From Bacteroidales bacterium (GTDB taxonomy: Bacteria; Bacteroidota; Bacteroidia; Bacteroidales; Marinilabiliaceae): 64,000 nucleotides of DNA. Made by a program: the position numbers and the translations under genes. The notes under the pieces were generated by a model. The model searched no databases, was not told the DNA's origin, and worked only from the letters and a program-made list of their open reading frames with translations. Below, piece after piece: positions 41,194 through 49,725 of the stretch. The stretch covers positions 122,541 through 186,540 of the forward strand of contig QKJP01000060.1 of NCBI GenBank assembly GCA_003249255.1, given 5' to 3'. Position 1 is the first letter of the stretch. Each line of letters begins with the position of its first letter.

Positions 41194-42900
41194 TTATTCT
41201 TGAGGTTTGTAGTGAAAATATTTGAAGATAACACTACTGTTTTGATTCCCTTTTAATATCACTCTGTTAAAGCCAGGTGCAATTGATGCGATGCCCACGT
41301 CAAATGTGAAGTAATCTTTGATGAGTTCTTCTTTTCTTGCTTCTGTTAAGTCATCATAAGTGGCAACTTCTGCTTGAATAAGCTTCATGACTTCCTCAAA
41401 ATATTCAGTATTCAGAATGAAATAATATCTGTAATCTTTTTTATTTACTTCATAAGGATCATACTCTCCTTTACCATTTTTTGAATTGGTGGTCGAACCA
41501 ATTATTTTTTTGTATTTGGTGCCATTTACATTTTTTATGGCGTCAATGATTTTTCCACTTTCCAGCGTACCAATTTTTAAACTATCAGGTTGCTTAAAAC
41601 CTGCAAACTTAAGGTTTGTAAAATCATCGTATTGCAAGGTGTCGATGTTCAAGTAAAATTTAATGTTGCTTATTTTTATTGCGTTATCTCCATCTGTTCT
41701 TAAGGAATCGCTCCATGAAAGTATGTTTTGTGGGAACTGAAGTTGAACATAGCTGTTACTACCACTCATTTCATGAATATAAAGGTTTTCAGAGCTGCGG
41801 TCTCCAAATTTAATGTTTGAACTGAGTTCGTGATTGTAAACATTAAAACGCGTATTTTCTCTGTTTATCACAAAATCATAAGTGAAGGTTTGTGAACTGT
41901 CTACAGCTTTCTTGATCGGATTACCTTCTTCATCTGTCGCATCTTCATTTATTTTATAGGTGTATTTAAAATAAGTCGTAATGGTAACTCCTTTTATATC
42001 ATCAGAACTAAGCAGGTAAACACGCGAAATAAATGCATCAACCGGATTGCTTACTTTAAAGTATAAGCCATTTAAGAAGTTTTTCAATACTTTTTGGTTG
42101 TTTGGAAGGTCTTCGTTAAAATCCAATTTAAAGATTTCTTTAGCAAACTCCTTGTCTTTACTTATGTTAAATCTCCACGATGGTGAGCCACTATTTTCTT
42201 TATTATAATGCAAATAAATAGTGTCGTTATTGCTATCAAATAAATTCTTGTACGATTCTTTAAGCTTTTTTACATTTTTCCAATTTTCTGTAGATCTGTA
42301 TTTTGAAGATATATCCATATTAGGATATACCTTTTTACTTACAATTGGCTCTGTATCAGTGCTAATATTAGAGTTGTGTAAAATATTTGTGCTGTTGTCA
42401 GCTAATGGCGCGTTGAGCTTGTAGATTGCTATTTCTTGCTCTGCTTCCATATTTCCTACCCAATTATTAAAGTAATATGGTACAGAGATCACAACACTGT
42501 CTAGTGACCAACCATCGCCATTGTCCATTTTGTAATAGGTTTTCGTGTCAATGGTGTCATTATTTGAATTAATGTATTTTTTTACTTCAAATTTGACCGG
42601 TCCTCCCAATGAAAAGTTGGAAACAAAACCTGCGTTCGTATTGCCAAACTTAGGGTCATTATAATTCCCAATTATGCCGTAAGTTGCATCACTGGTGATG
42701 ACGGTACCTTGCAATTGATTTGTTGTTATTAGCGGGTGGGCATTTTCGCTTATGTATCCGGCTAAATTTTCACTTGGAGGTAATACATTACCTTCCATTT
42801 TAGCCTCTTCTTCATCGCAGGAAATGATGAATAAAGAAAGCAGGCCAATAATAAATAATTGGCCTGCTGTAATATTGCTTCGTTTTGTAAGCTTTGTCAT
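41194..42900 (-). CDS. DUF4270-family lipoprotein
   Basis: 568 residues. A hydrophobic signal ends in a lipobox with Cys28 ('FIISCDEEE'), followed by acidic residues typical of surface-exposed Bacteroidota lipoproteins. The rest matches DUF4270 by the 'YGIIGNYNDPKFGNTNAGF' region and by 'WSLDSVVISV' near residue 130. Function unknown. The gene lies 24 nt after the glycogen-synthase-like gene and is probably the second gene of that operon. Confidence 0.85.
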   Translation of the reverse strand: MTKLTKRSNITAGQLFIIGLLSLFIISCDEEEAKMEGNVLPPSENLAGYISENAHPLITTNQLQGTVITSDATYGIIGNYNDPKFGNTNAGFVSNFSLGGPVKFEVKKYINSNNDTIDTKTYYKMDNGDGWSLDSVVISVPYYFNNWVGNMEAEQEIAIYKLNAPLADNSTNILHNSNISTDTEPIVSKKVYPNMDISSKYRSTENWKNVKKLKESYKNLFDSNNDTIYLHYNKENSGSPSWRFNISKDKEFAKEIFKLDFNEDLPNNQKVLKNFLNGLYFKVSNPVDAFISRVYLLSSDDIKGVTITTYFKYTYKINEDATDEEGNPIKKAVDSSQTFTYDFVINRENTRFNVYNHELSSNIKFGDRSSENLYIHEMSGSNSYVQLQFPQNILSWSDSLRTDGDNAIKISNIKFYLNIDTLQYDDFTNLKFAGFKQPDSLKIGTLESGKIIDAIKNVNGTKYKKIIGSTTNSKNGKGEYDPYEVNKKDYRYYFILNTEYFEEVMKLIQAEVATYDDLTEARKEELIKDYFTFDVGIASIAPGFNRVILKGNQNSSVIFKYFHYKPQE

Positions 42901-42924
42901 CTGTTTAATATCAAAATATAGCGA

Positions 42925-43731
42925 TTAGTCTAACAAAGAATCATAAAAGCCATTGTAAGCTTCTACATATTCTTCTTCATTGTGGTAACTTAAGAACGGT
43001 TTACCTGATGCCTCAATAAACGAAATGAGTTCCGGATTTATTGTTTCACTTCCTTGAATAACTCCATCAGACATAGTTATGGCTAATTTTATAAGATTTA
43101 CATAGTCGCACTTTTCAAGAACTTTTAAATCATCGTCTGATACGCCTTCAATTTTTAATTTTTCTTTGAAGTTATCACCCCATACATTCGAAAAATCGTT
43201 GTCGTATATGGTAAAAACAACTTTAGAATTGGCAAAATGAGGATCTTCATTCATCGATTTTTTAATATACAAAGGAGCCAGTGCCGTAAACCATCCGTTA
43301 CAATGAACGATATCCGGAGCCCATCTTAATTTTTTAGTTGTTTCTAACGCGCCGCGAGCAAAGAAAATGATACGCTCATCGTTATCTTCAAATTCCTTAC
43401 CATCTTTGTCGAGTAAAGCTGATTTTCTTTGGAAATAGTCTTCATTATCAATGAAATAAACCTGCATGCGTGCTGCTTGTATGGATGCTACTTTAATGAT
43501 TAAAGGGTGATCCGTGTCATCAATAATTAAATTCATTCCTGATAAACGGATAACTTCATGCAGTTGGTTTCTGCGCTCATTTATGCAGCCAAATCGAGGC
43601 ATAAATGTCCTAATTTCTTTTCCTTGATCTTGAATTCCCTGTGGTAAGTATCTACCGATTTTAGACATGTGTGACTCAGGAAGGTAAGGTGTGATTTCCT
43701 GAGATATGAATAAGACTTTTGCTTTTTCCAT
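42925..43731 (-). CDS. single-domain glycogen/starch-synthase-like protein (GT5 N-half)
   Basis: 268 residues from the ATG at 43731. The frame opens at 43791, but a perfect promoter lies in that stretch. It begins 'KAKVLFISQEITPYLPES' and has the 'PDIVHCNGWFTAL' segment of the GT5 N-terminal domain. Full glycogen synthases are near 480 residues and use a second domain to bind ADP-glucose. Here only the first half exists, so it probably cannot work as a lone synthase. The short form is usual in this phylum, adjacent to panC and DUF4270. Confidence 0.85.
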   Translation of the reverse strand: MEKAKVLFISQEITPYLPESHMSKIGRYLPQGIQDQGKEIRTFMPRFGCINERRNQLHEVIRLSGMNLIIDDTDHPLIIKVASIQAARMQVYFIDNEDYFQRKSALLDKDGKEFEDNDERIIFFARGALETTKKLRWAPDIVHCNGWFTALAPLYIKKSMNEDPHFANSKVVFTIYDNDFSNVWGDNFKEKLKIEGVSDDDLKVLEKCDYVNLIKLAITMSDGVIQGSETINPELISFIEASGKPFLSYHNEEEYVEAYNGFYDSLLD

Positions 43732-43760
43732 TACAACTTTCGTACGTGAATTTGAAAGCG

Positions 43761-43792
43761 CAAATTTACTAATAATAAACAAAATCCACAAA
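43761..43792 (-). promoter_or_regulatory. promoter of the glycogen-synthase-like operon
   Basis: On the minus strand TTTG (43792-43789), 20 nt, TAAATTTG (43768-43761), both perfect. The predicted start is near 43754, 23 nt before ATG 43731. Confidence 0.8.
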
Positions 43793-43936
43793 CTTAGTGT
43801 TTTTTAACTTAGCTAATTGATCTTGGTGAGAGGGCTTAAATTGATATTATTTTGATGCTTTAATGATGGTTATGTGGAGGGTTTTTTATTACTTTGCCGC
43901 ATTTTTTAAAGAGTTAATATACGTTATAGATTCTCA

Positions 43937-44785
43937 ATGTATAAGATTAAGACAGTAAGTGAATTACAATCTGTATTGAAGCAAGTACAAAACCAAGGTA
44001 AGCAAATTGGTTTTGTGCCAACGATGGGTGCATTACACGAGGGGCATTTGTCATTAGTAAAACAAGCCAAAGATGAATGTGATTACGTCGTGGTAAGTGT
44101 TTTTGTGAATCCTAATCAGTTTAATGATCCTAAAGATCTTGAGAAATATCCGCGGGATATCGATAGAGATTCAGAGCTGCTTAGTACTGTTCATTGTGAT
44201 TTACTATTTGCCCCGGGAATTGAAGATATTTATCCTGAAGAAGATACGCGTAAGTTTGAGTTTGGAGCATTGGAAACCGTAATGGAAGGAAGATATCGTC
44301 CCGGACATTTTAATGGGGTTGCTCAAGTGGTTAGTCGTTTATTTGATTATTGCAATCCGGATAAAGCTTATTTTGGACTGAAAGATTTTCAACAAGTGGC
44401 CATAATTCAAGATATGGCAGAACAGTTAAATTGTACTGTAGAGATCATTGCATGCCCTATAATTAGGGAAGATGATGGCTTGGCCATGAGTTCCCGAAAT
44501 GTACGCTTAACACAAGAACAACGAAAAAATGCACCAGTTATAGCTAAAACTTTATTTGATTCTTGTAACTTTGTATCGAAAATGTCTGTTGAGGAGCTTA
44601 GAAATCATGTTATGCATGAAATAAACTTAACTGATGAATTTAAAGTTGAATATTTTGAAATAGTCGACGGTAAAACCTTGCAAGGTGTTGATAACTGGGA
44701 AGATTGCAACTATATTGTTGGATGTATTGCAGTGTTTGTAGGTGAAGTTAGACTGATAGATAATGTGATATACAAAAAGCGCTGA
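43937..44785 (+). CDS. panC: pantoate--beta-alanine ligase
   Basis: 282 residues. The HIGH-type site is '[14 protein letters not shown]' (28-41), followed by '[18 protein letters not shown]' and the KMSKS-like 'MSSRNVRL'. It joins pantoate and beta-alanine with ATP in pantothenate and CoA synthesis. It is followed after 2 nt by panD, which supplies beta-alanine, so the two genes are one operon. Divergent from the glycogen-synthase-like gene. Confidence 0.97.
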   Translation: MYKIKTVSELQSVLKQVQNQGKQIGFVPTMGALHEGHLSLVKQAKDECDYVVVSVFVNPNQFNDPKDLEKYPRDIDRDSELLSTVHCDLLFAPGIEDIYPEEDTRKFEFGALETVMEGRYRPGHFNGVAQVVSRLFDYCNPDKAYFGLKDFQQVAIIQDMAEQLNCTVEIIACPIIREDDGLAMSSRNVRLTQEQRKNAPVIAKTLFDSCNFVSKMSVEELRNHVMHEINLTDEFKVEYFEIVDGKTLQGVDNWEDCNYIVGCIAVFVGEVRLIDNVIYKKR

Positions 44786-44787
44786 TC

Positions 44788-45138
44788 ATGAATGTTGAGG
44801 TGGTAAAATCAAAATTGCACAATGTTTCAGTAACCGAAGCAAATCTTAACTACGTTGGTAGTATTACTATTGATGAGGATTTGATGGATGCAGCTAATAT
44901 TATTGAAAATGAAAAAGTTCAGGTGGTCAATAATAATAATGGCGAACGTTTAGAAACCTATGTAATTAAAGGCGAGCGCGGCACCGGTGTTATTTGTTTA
45001 AATGGTGCGGCAGCAAGAAAAGTAGCAGTTGGAGATGTGGTAATCATTATTACTTATTGTTCCATGCCCTTAGAAGAAGCGAAACAATTTAAACCAACTT
45101 TTGTATTTCCGGATACAGCAACAAATTTATTGGTTTAG
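44788..45138 (+). CDS. panD: aspartate 1-decarboxylase
   Basis: 116 residues, normal length. The self-cleavage site is G24-S25 ('NYVGSITID'); serine becomes the pyruvoyl cofactor. '[18 protein letters not shown]' and '[12 protein letters not shown]' are family signatures. It makes beta-alanine for PanC. Confidence 0.97.
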   Translation: MNVEVVKSKLHNVSVTEANLNYVGSITIDEDLMDAANIIENEKVQVVNNNNGERLETYVIKGERGTGVICLNGAAARKVAVGDVVIIITYCSMPLEEAKQFKPTFVFPDTATNLLV

Positions 45139-45170
45139 TACTGAAAGAAATCAAATGAAATTTTAATATA

Positions 45171-45195
45171 AACCTCGGTTATACCGGGGTTTTCT
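45171..45195 (+). terminator. terminator of panCD
   Basis: AACCTCGG (45171-45178) pairs with CCGGGGTT (45184-45191), loop TTATA, followed by T's. Confidence 0.85.
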
Positions 45196-45222
45196 TATTT
45201 GTGACTATTAAACGTGGTTATT

Positions 45223-45717
45223 ATGACGGAATTAGATAAAATACATTCAAAAATATTATCCCGGGAAGATGCTGTGGTTCGGGTTCATGAAATCAATCGA
45301 ACAGGTGGGAAGGTTGTATTTACAAATGGTTGTTTTGATATTGTTCATCAAGGGCATATCGATTACTTGTCAAAGGCAAAAGATTTAGGCGATTGTTTAA
45401 TATTGGGTTTAAATACAGATGCTTCTGTTAAGCGTCTTAAAGGACCTGAGAGACCTGTTGTGTCTGAGCGTTCGCGTGCTATTTTAATGGCCGCCCTTCA
45501 GTTTATTGACCATGTGGTATTGTTTGATGAAGATACTCCCTATGAGTTAATAAAAGCTGTTCAGCCCGATGTTTTAGTAAAGGGAAGTGATTATAATGCT
45601 AAGGATATTGTGGGTTACGATGTGGTAATGGCAAAAGGTGGAGACGTGAAGACGATAGATTTCGTCGAAGGATTTTCAACATCCTCCATTGTCGAAAAAA
45701 TAAAAAAGTCGATGTAA
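45223..45717 (+). CDS. RfaE2-type heptose 1-phosphate adenylyltransferase / nucleotidyltransferase
   Basis: 164 residues from ATG 45223; a GTG 9 nt upstream is in frame but less likely. The cytidylyltransferase-like fold shows '[19 protein letters not shown]' (HxGH motif) and '[15 protein letters not shown]'. Length and motifs match the C-terminal half of HldE (RfaE2), which transfers AMP to heptose-1-phosphate. The kinase half (HldE1) is not nearby. 3 nt before radA, so possibly one transcript. Confidence 0.88.
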   Translation: MTELDKIHSKILSREDAVVRVHEINRTGGKVVFTNGCFDIVHQGHIDYLSKAKDLGDCLILGLNTDASVKRLKGPERPVVSERSRAILMAALQFIDHVVLFDEDTPYELIKAVQPDVLVKGSDYNAKDIVGYDVVMAKGGDVKTIDFVEGFSTSSIVEKIKKSM

Positions 45718-45720
45718 GCT

Positions 45721-47088
45721 ATGGCTAAATCAAAATCTGTTTTTGTATGTCAAACTTGTGGAACAGAGTCTCCTAAATGGGTTGGAAAATGTTTTGGCTG
45801 TAACGAATGGAATACTTTTGTTGAAGAAACAAAAATAACCGGTGTTTCTCAAAGTACTCGTCCTGGAAGAGTAATTTCAGAAAGGACTAAACCTACTCCC
45901 ATATCCCAAGTATCTGTAGAAGATCAGCCTCGGTTAAAAACAGGAAATGAGGAATTAGATCGTGTGCTGGGTGGTGGATTAGTTCCTGGAGCAATGGTTT
46001 TAATTGGAGGTGAACCTGGAATTGGAAAGTCAACTTTGGTTCTTCAGACCGCCCTAAATCTTCCAAAAGTAAAAGTACTATATGTGTCTGGAGAGGAAAG
46101 TCCTCAGCAAATAAAATTGCGCGCAGATCGTATTGTAAGTCACAGTGCTGATAATTGCCATGTGGTAAGTGAAGTTTCTGTCGAACACATTTTAAACCAT
46201 ATCGAAAATACACAGCCAGATGTAGTTGTTATTGATTCAGTTCAGACTTTAGAGACAGAAAGAATAGAATCTGCCCCAGGTAGTGTTTCTCAAATAAGGG
46301 AGTGTACGGCTGCAATTTTGCGGGTATGTAAACTTAAAAACCTACCGGTTTTCCTCATTGGCCACATCAATAAAGAAGGCAGTTTAGCCGGACCTAAAGT
46401 TTTAGAACACATGGTAGATGTTGTGTTGCAATTTGAAGGGGATCGTCATCACATGTATCGCATTCTACGATCTATAAAAAACAGATTTGGATCAACAAGT
46501 GAAATTGGGATTTTTGAAATGTTAAGTTCCGGTTTGCGGGAAGTAAATAATCCATCCGAATTACTCTTGGCAACTCACGAGGAGGCCAAGAGCGGTGTTT
46601 CAATAGCTGCTGCCATGGAAGGAATGCGTCCTTTTTTAATTGAAGTGCAAGGTTTGGCAAGCACTGCTGCTTATGGTAATCCTCAACGGTCGGTCACCGG
46701 ATTTGATTTAAGGCGGTTAAATATGCTTTTAGCAGTTTTAGAGAAGCGTGCAGGATTTAAACTAGCTGCAAAAGATGTCTTTTTAAATATTGCCGGTGGT
46801 TTAAAAGTTAATGATCCTGCTATTGATTTGGCCGTTATGACTTCGGTTCTGTCTTCTAATATGGATATAGCTGTGTCACCTGATGTTTGTATGACGGGTG
46901 AGGTTGGCTTATCCGGTGAGATTCGACCTGTGACAAGAATTGAACAGCGTGTAGGAGAGGCTGCAAAACTTGGATTTAAAACCATAATTGTACCATCATT
47001 TGTGAAGGGGGTTGATTTTAGTAAATTTGATATTCAAGTCGTGAAAGCCGGTAAAATAGAGCAAGCTTTTAAGTTTTTGTTTGCATAA
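45721..47088 (+). CDS. radA: DNA repair protein RadA (Sms)
   Basis: 455 residues. N-terminal zinc finger C10, C13, C25, C28. The RecA-like ATPase has Walker A GEPGIGKS (97-104), the RadA-specific KNRFG motif (252-256) and a C-terminal Lon-protease-like domain ('GEVGLSGEIRPV'). It drives branch migration during recombination. Full length, with all motifs intact. Confidence 0.97.
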   Translation: MAKSKSVFVCQTCGTESPKWVGKCFGCNEWNTFVEETKITGVSQSTRPGRVISERTKPTPISQVSVEDQPRLKTGNEELDRVLGGGLVPGAMVLIGGEPGIGKSTLVLQTALNLPKVKVLYVSGEESPQQIKLRADRIVSHSADNCHVVSEVSVEHILNHIENTQPDVVVIDSVQTLETERIESAPGSVSQIRECTAAILRVCKLKNLPVFLIGHINKEGSLAGPKVLEHMVDVVLQFEGDRHHMYRILRSIKNRFGSTSEIGIFEMLSSGLREVNNPSELLLATHEEAKSGVSIAAAMEGMRPFLIEVQGLASTAAYGNPQRSVTGFDLRRLNMLLAVLEKRAGFKLAAKDVFLNIAGGLKVNDPAIDLAVMTSVLSSNMDIAVSPDVCMTGEVGLSGEIRPVTRIEQRVGEAAKLGFKTIIVPSFVKGVDFSKFDIQVVKAGKIEQAFKFLFA

Positions 47089-47116
47089 AAAAAGCGATGG
47101 TATCCATCGCTTTTCG
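47089..47116 (+). terminator. terminator of radA
   Basis: AAAAGCGATGG (47090-47100) pairs with CCATCGCTTTT (47104-47114), loop TAT. Confidence 0.9.
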
Positions 47117-47198
47117 GGGGGTAATGTAAGAGTATATTCTTTTTAGTGGTCTAAGTAGGTGTAAATCTATGATTTGATTGAATTTTACGTTTGATCCA

Positions 47199-49568
47199 TT
47201 AAAAGAAATCATCTTGATTTGCTTTTTGAGCATCAGGTTGAATGTCCCCATCATCCGTGAACTTATCCGCCGCTATATGCTCATCAGTACACTTTAAGTT
47301 AATGTTAAAATTTAATGGTTTTTCAAATTTATCTTCTTGTGTGATCGGAATGTCTTCGTTGTCATAAATATCCTTCATATATAATGCAAATATCGGCAGA
47401 GCCATATTTGCGCCTTGTCCTAAGGCCGTATTGTCAAAATGAATATCCCTGTCTTCACCTCCTGCCCAAACGCCAGTAACTAGGTTTGGTGTAATTCCCA
47501 TAAACCATCCGTCGGAGTTGTTTTGAGTTGTCCCTGTTTTTCCGCCGATTTCAGCTGTAAATTTATAACGGTATCTTAATCTCATTCCTGTTCCTTGGTT
47601 AACAACTCCTTGTAATAAGTTAATCATCAAAAATGCTGTTGATGCACTAATTGCTTCTCGCTTTTGAGGGTGAAATTCAGAAATAATATTCCCGTATCGA
47701 TCTTCAATTCGGGTGACCATCATTGGTTCGATGTGAACGCCTTTATTTACGAAAGTGCCATAAGCACTGGTCATTTCAATTAATCCAAAGTCCGGAGTTC
47801 CAAGGCAGAGAGACGGAACCGGATCCATTGAGCTTTTTATTCCAATTTCATGTATGGTTGCTTCTATAGCTTTCGGATTAAACTGCTTCATAACCCATGC
47901 AGTAATGTTATTGTTTGAGTTGGCTAATCCCCATTTTAAAGAAACCATTTCACCGGCTCTTTCGTCTCCTGAATTTCTTGGAGTCCATGTTTTTCCGGTG
48001 GATAAATAAAATGTTTGAGGGATATTTGGTACTAAATCACAAGGTGTGTGGCCTTCTTGCATGGCCAAAGTGTATACAAAAGGTTTAATGGTTGATCCAA
48101 CCTGACGTTTGCCCTTACCGGCCATGTCGTACATGAAGTGTTTAAAGTTTGGTCCTCCTACATAAGCTTTAATATGTCCGGATAAAGGATCTAATGATAT
48201 TAAACCTGCTCTTAAGTGATATTTGTAGTGTTTTATAGAATCCATCGGAGTCATAAGGGTATCTTTTTCGCCGTCCCAAGTAAAAACTGTCATTGGATAC
48301 TCCGTTTCAAAAACCTTATTAATGCTATCTATGTCTACTTTATTCCTTCTTAGGCTTCTGTATCTTTCAGTGCTTTTCATGGCCTTCGAGAGTATACTTT
48401 CGTATTGTTCCTGCGATATGTTTTTTGAGAAAGGAGCCCTTGTTCGCCCTTTTTTCTCATTAAAAAATGCAGGTTGGATAGTCTTGCCTAGATGTGATTT
48501 AACAGCGTTTTCTGCGTAATTTTGCATCCTGCTATCCAGCGTTGTATATATTTTTAAGCCATCTTTATAAATATTGTATTTTGTACCATCTGCTCTAAAG
48601 TTTTTATTGATCCATCCATATAAATCGTCATTTTGCCACATGATGCTGTCTTCAATAAATTTATTGGTTTGATAAGAAGCGTAATTTTCCCTTTTGGGCT
48701 CGTTGGCAGTCATGTGTAAACGTAAGTATTCTCTAAAATAAGGAGCCGGCCCTTCTTTGTGATCTATTCTGTTAAATCTTAGATTCATCGGAAGTGCAGA
48801 TAGAGAATCATATTCTTCAGGTGTTAGGTATTTGGCTTTTTTCATTTGGCTCAAGACAACATTTCTGCGTTGTTGGGTAATTTCCGGTCTTCTGATGGGG
48901 TTAAATAAAGCAGGATTTTTTAGCATCCCAATTATAACAGCTGCTTCTTCAACTTTTAGTGTATCAGTAGATGAATTAAAAAATGTTTTAGCAGCCGACT
49001 TAATCCCATAAGCATCATATATAAATGCAGCTTTATTTAAGTACATCGTAAGGATCTCTTCCTTGGTATAACTTCGTTCAAGTTTTACAGCGATAACCCA
49101 TTCTTTTAATTTTTGTATAAGACGGTCTAATACATTAGGAGCACTGTCATGAAAAAGTAATTTTGCCAATTGTTGAGTGATTGTACTACCTCCCCCTGAG
49201 CTTTGTTGTCTAAGAACCGCAGTTTTGAAGATGGCACGAGCCAAGCCTCTGGAATCTACCCCGGAATGATCATAAAAGCGTACGTCTTCTGTAGCAACCA
49301 ACGCATTAATGATATTTGGGGATAACTCTTTATATTTCGCGAAGCTTCTGTTTTCACGATAAAATGAACCTAAAACTTCATGATCGCTGGAAATTATTTC
49401 CGTAGCTAAATTGCTTTTGGGGTTTTCTAACTCTTCAAAAGAAGGCATGAAACCAAGTAATCCATTTGATATTAAAATAAATAGAAAAGAAAATAATATT
49501 ATTCCGGCTGCTACTATTCCCCAGATCCAGATAATTAAGCGCTTGACAATTAAAGAATTTGATTCCAT
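47199..49568 (-). CDS. class A penicillin-binding protein (second copy)
   Basis: 789 residues. One N-terminal membrane segment (about 9-36), then GT51 (catalytic E94 in 'ATEDVRFYDHSG', 'GGGSTITQQLAKLL'), then transpeptidase motifs S492-TIK, SNN (551-553) and KTGT (677-680). It polymerises and cross-links peptidoglycan. It is clearly different from the copy at 14807-17224 in its N- and C-termini. No lipobox. Both copies have complete active sites. Divergent from topA. Confidence 0.95.
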   Translation of the reverse strand: MESNSLIVKRLIIWIWGIVAAGIILFSFLFILISNGLLGFMPSFEELENPKSNLATEIISSDHEVLGSFYRENRSFAKYKELSPNIINALVATEDVRFYDHSGVDSRGLARAIFKTAVLRQQSSGGGSTITQQLAKLLFHDSAPNVLDRLIQKLKEWVIAVKLERSYTKEEILTMYLNKAAFIYDAYGIKSAAKTFFNSSTDTLKVEEAAVIIGMLKNPALFNPIRRPEITQQRRNVVLSQMKKAKYLTPEEYDSLSALPMNLRFNRIDHKEGPAPYFREYLRLHMTANEPKRENYASYQTNKFIEDSIMWQNDDLYGWINKNFRADGTKYNIYKDGLKIYTTLDSRMQNYAENAVKSHLGKTIQPAFFNEKKGRTRAPFSKNISQEQYESILSKAMKSTERYRSLRRNKVDIDSINKVFETEYPMTVFTWDGEKDTLMTPMDSIKHYKYHLRAGLISLDPLSGHIKAYVGGPNFKHFMYDMAGKGKRQVGSTIKPFVYTLAMQEGHTPCDLVPNIPQTFYLSTGKTWTPRNSGDERAGEMVSLKWGLANSNNNITAWVMKQFNPKAIEATIHEIGIKSSMDPVPSLCLGTPDFGLIEMTSAYGTFVNKGVHIEPMMVTRIEDRYGNIISEFHPQKREAISASTAFLMINLLQGVVNQGTGMRLRYRYKFTAEIGGKTGTTQNNSDGWFMGITPNLVTGVWAGGEDRDIHFDNTALGQGANMALPIFALYMKDIYDNEDIPITQEDKFEKPLNFNINLKCTDEHIAADKFTDDGDIQPDAQKANQDDFF

Positions 49569-49673
49569 ATTTTTAGTACTAGTTTGGTGTAAAAATAATA
49601 AAAATTAGTAGAAGCAGTTGAGAAAAGGTTTGCGTTTAGTATTTTCATTTTTTAACATTGTGGCGTTTATTTC

Positions 49674-49681
49674 TAAATTTG
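49674..49681 (+). promoter_or_regulatory. -7 box of topA
   Basis: TAAATTTG, exact TAnnTTTG, 44 nt before the ATG. The -33 position holds T-rich sequence without a clear TTG. Confidence 0.5.
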
Positions 49682-49725
49682 TTTCGTTGTTATTACTATT
49701 TAATGACAAGAAAGTTGAGTAAAAG

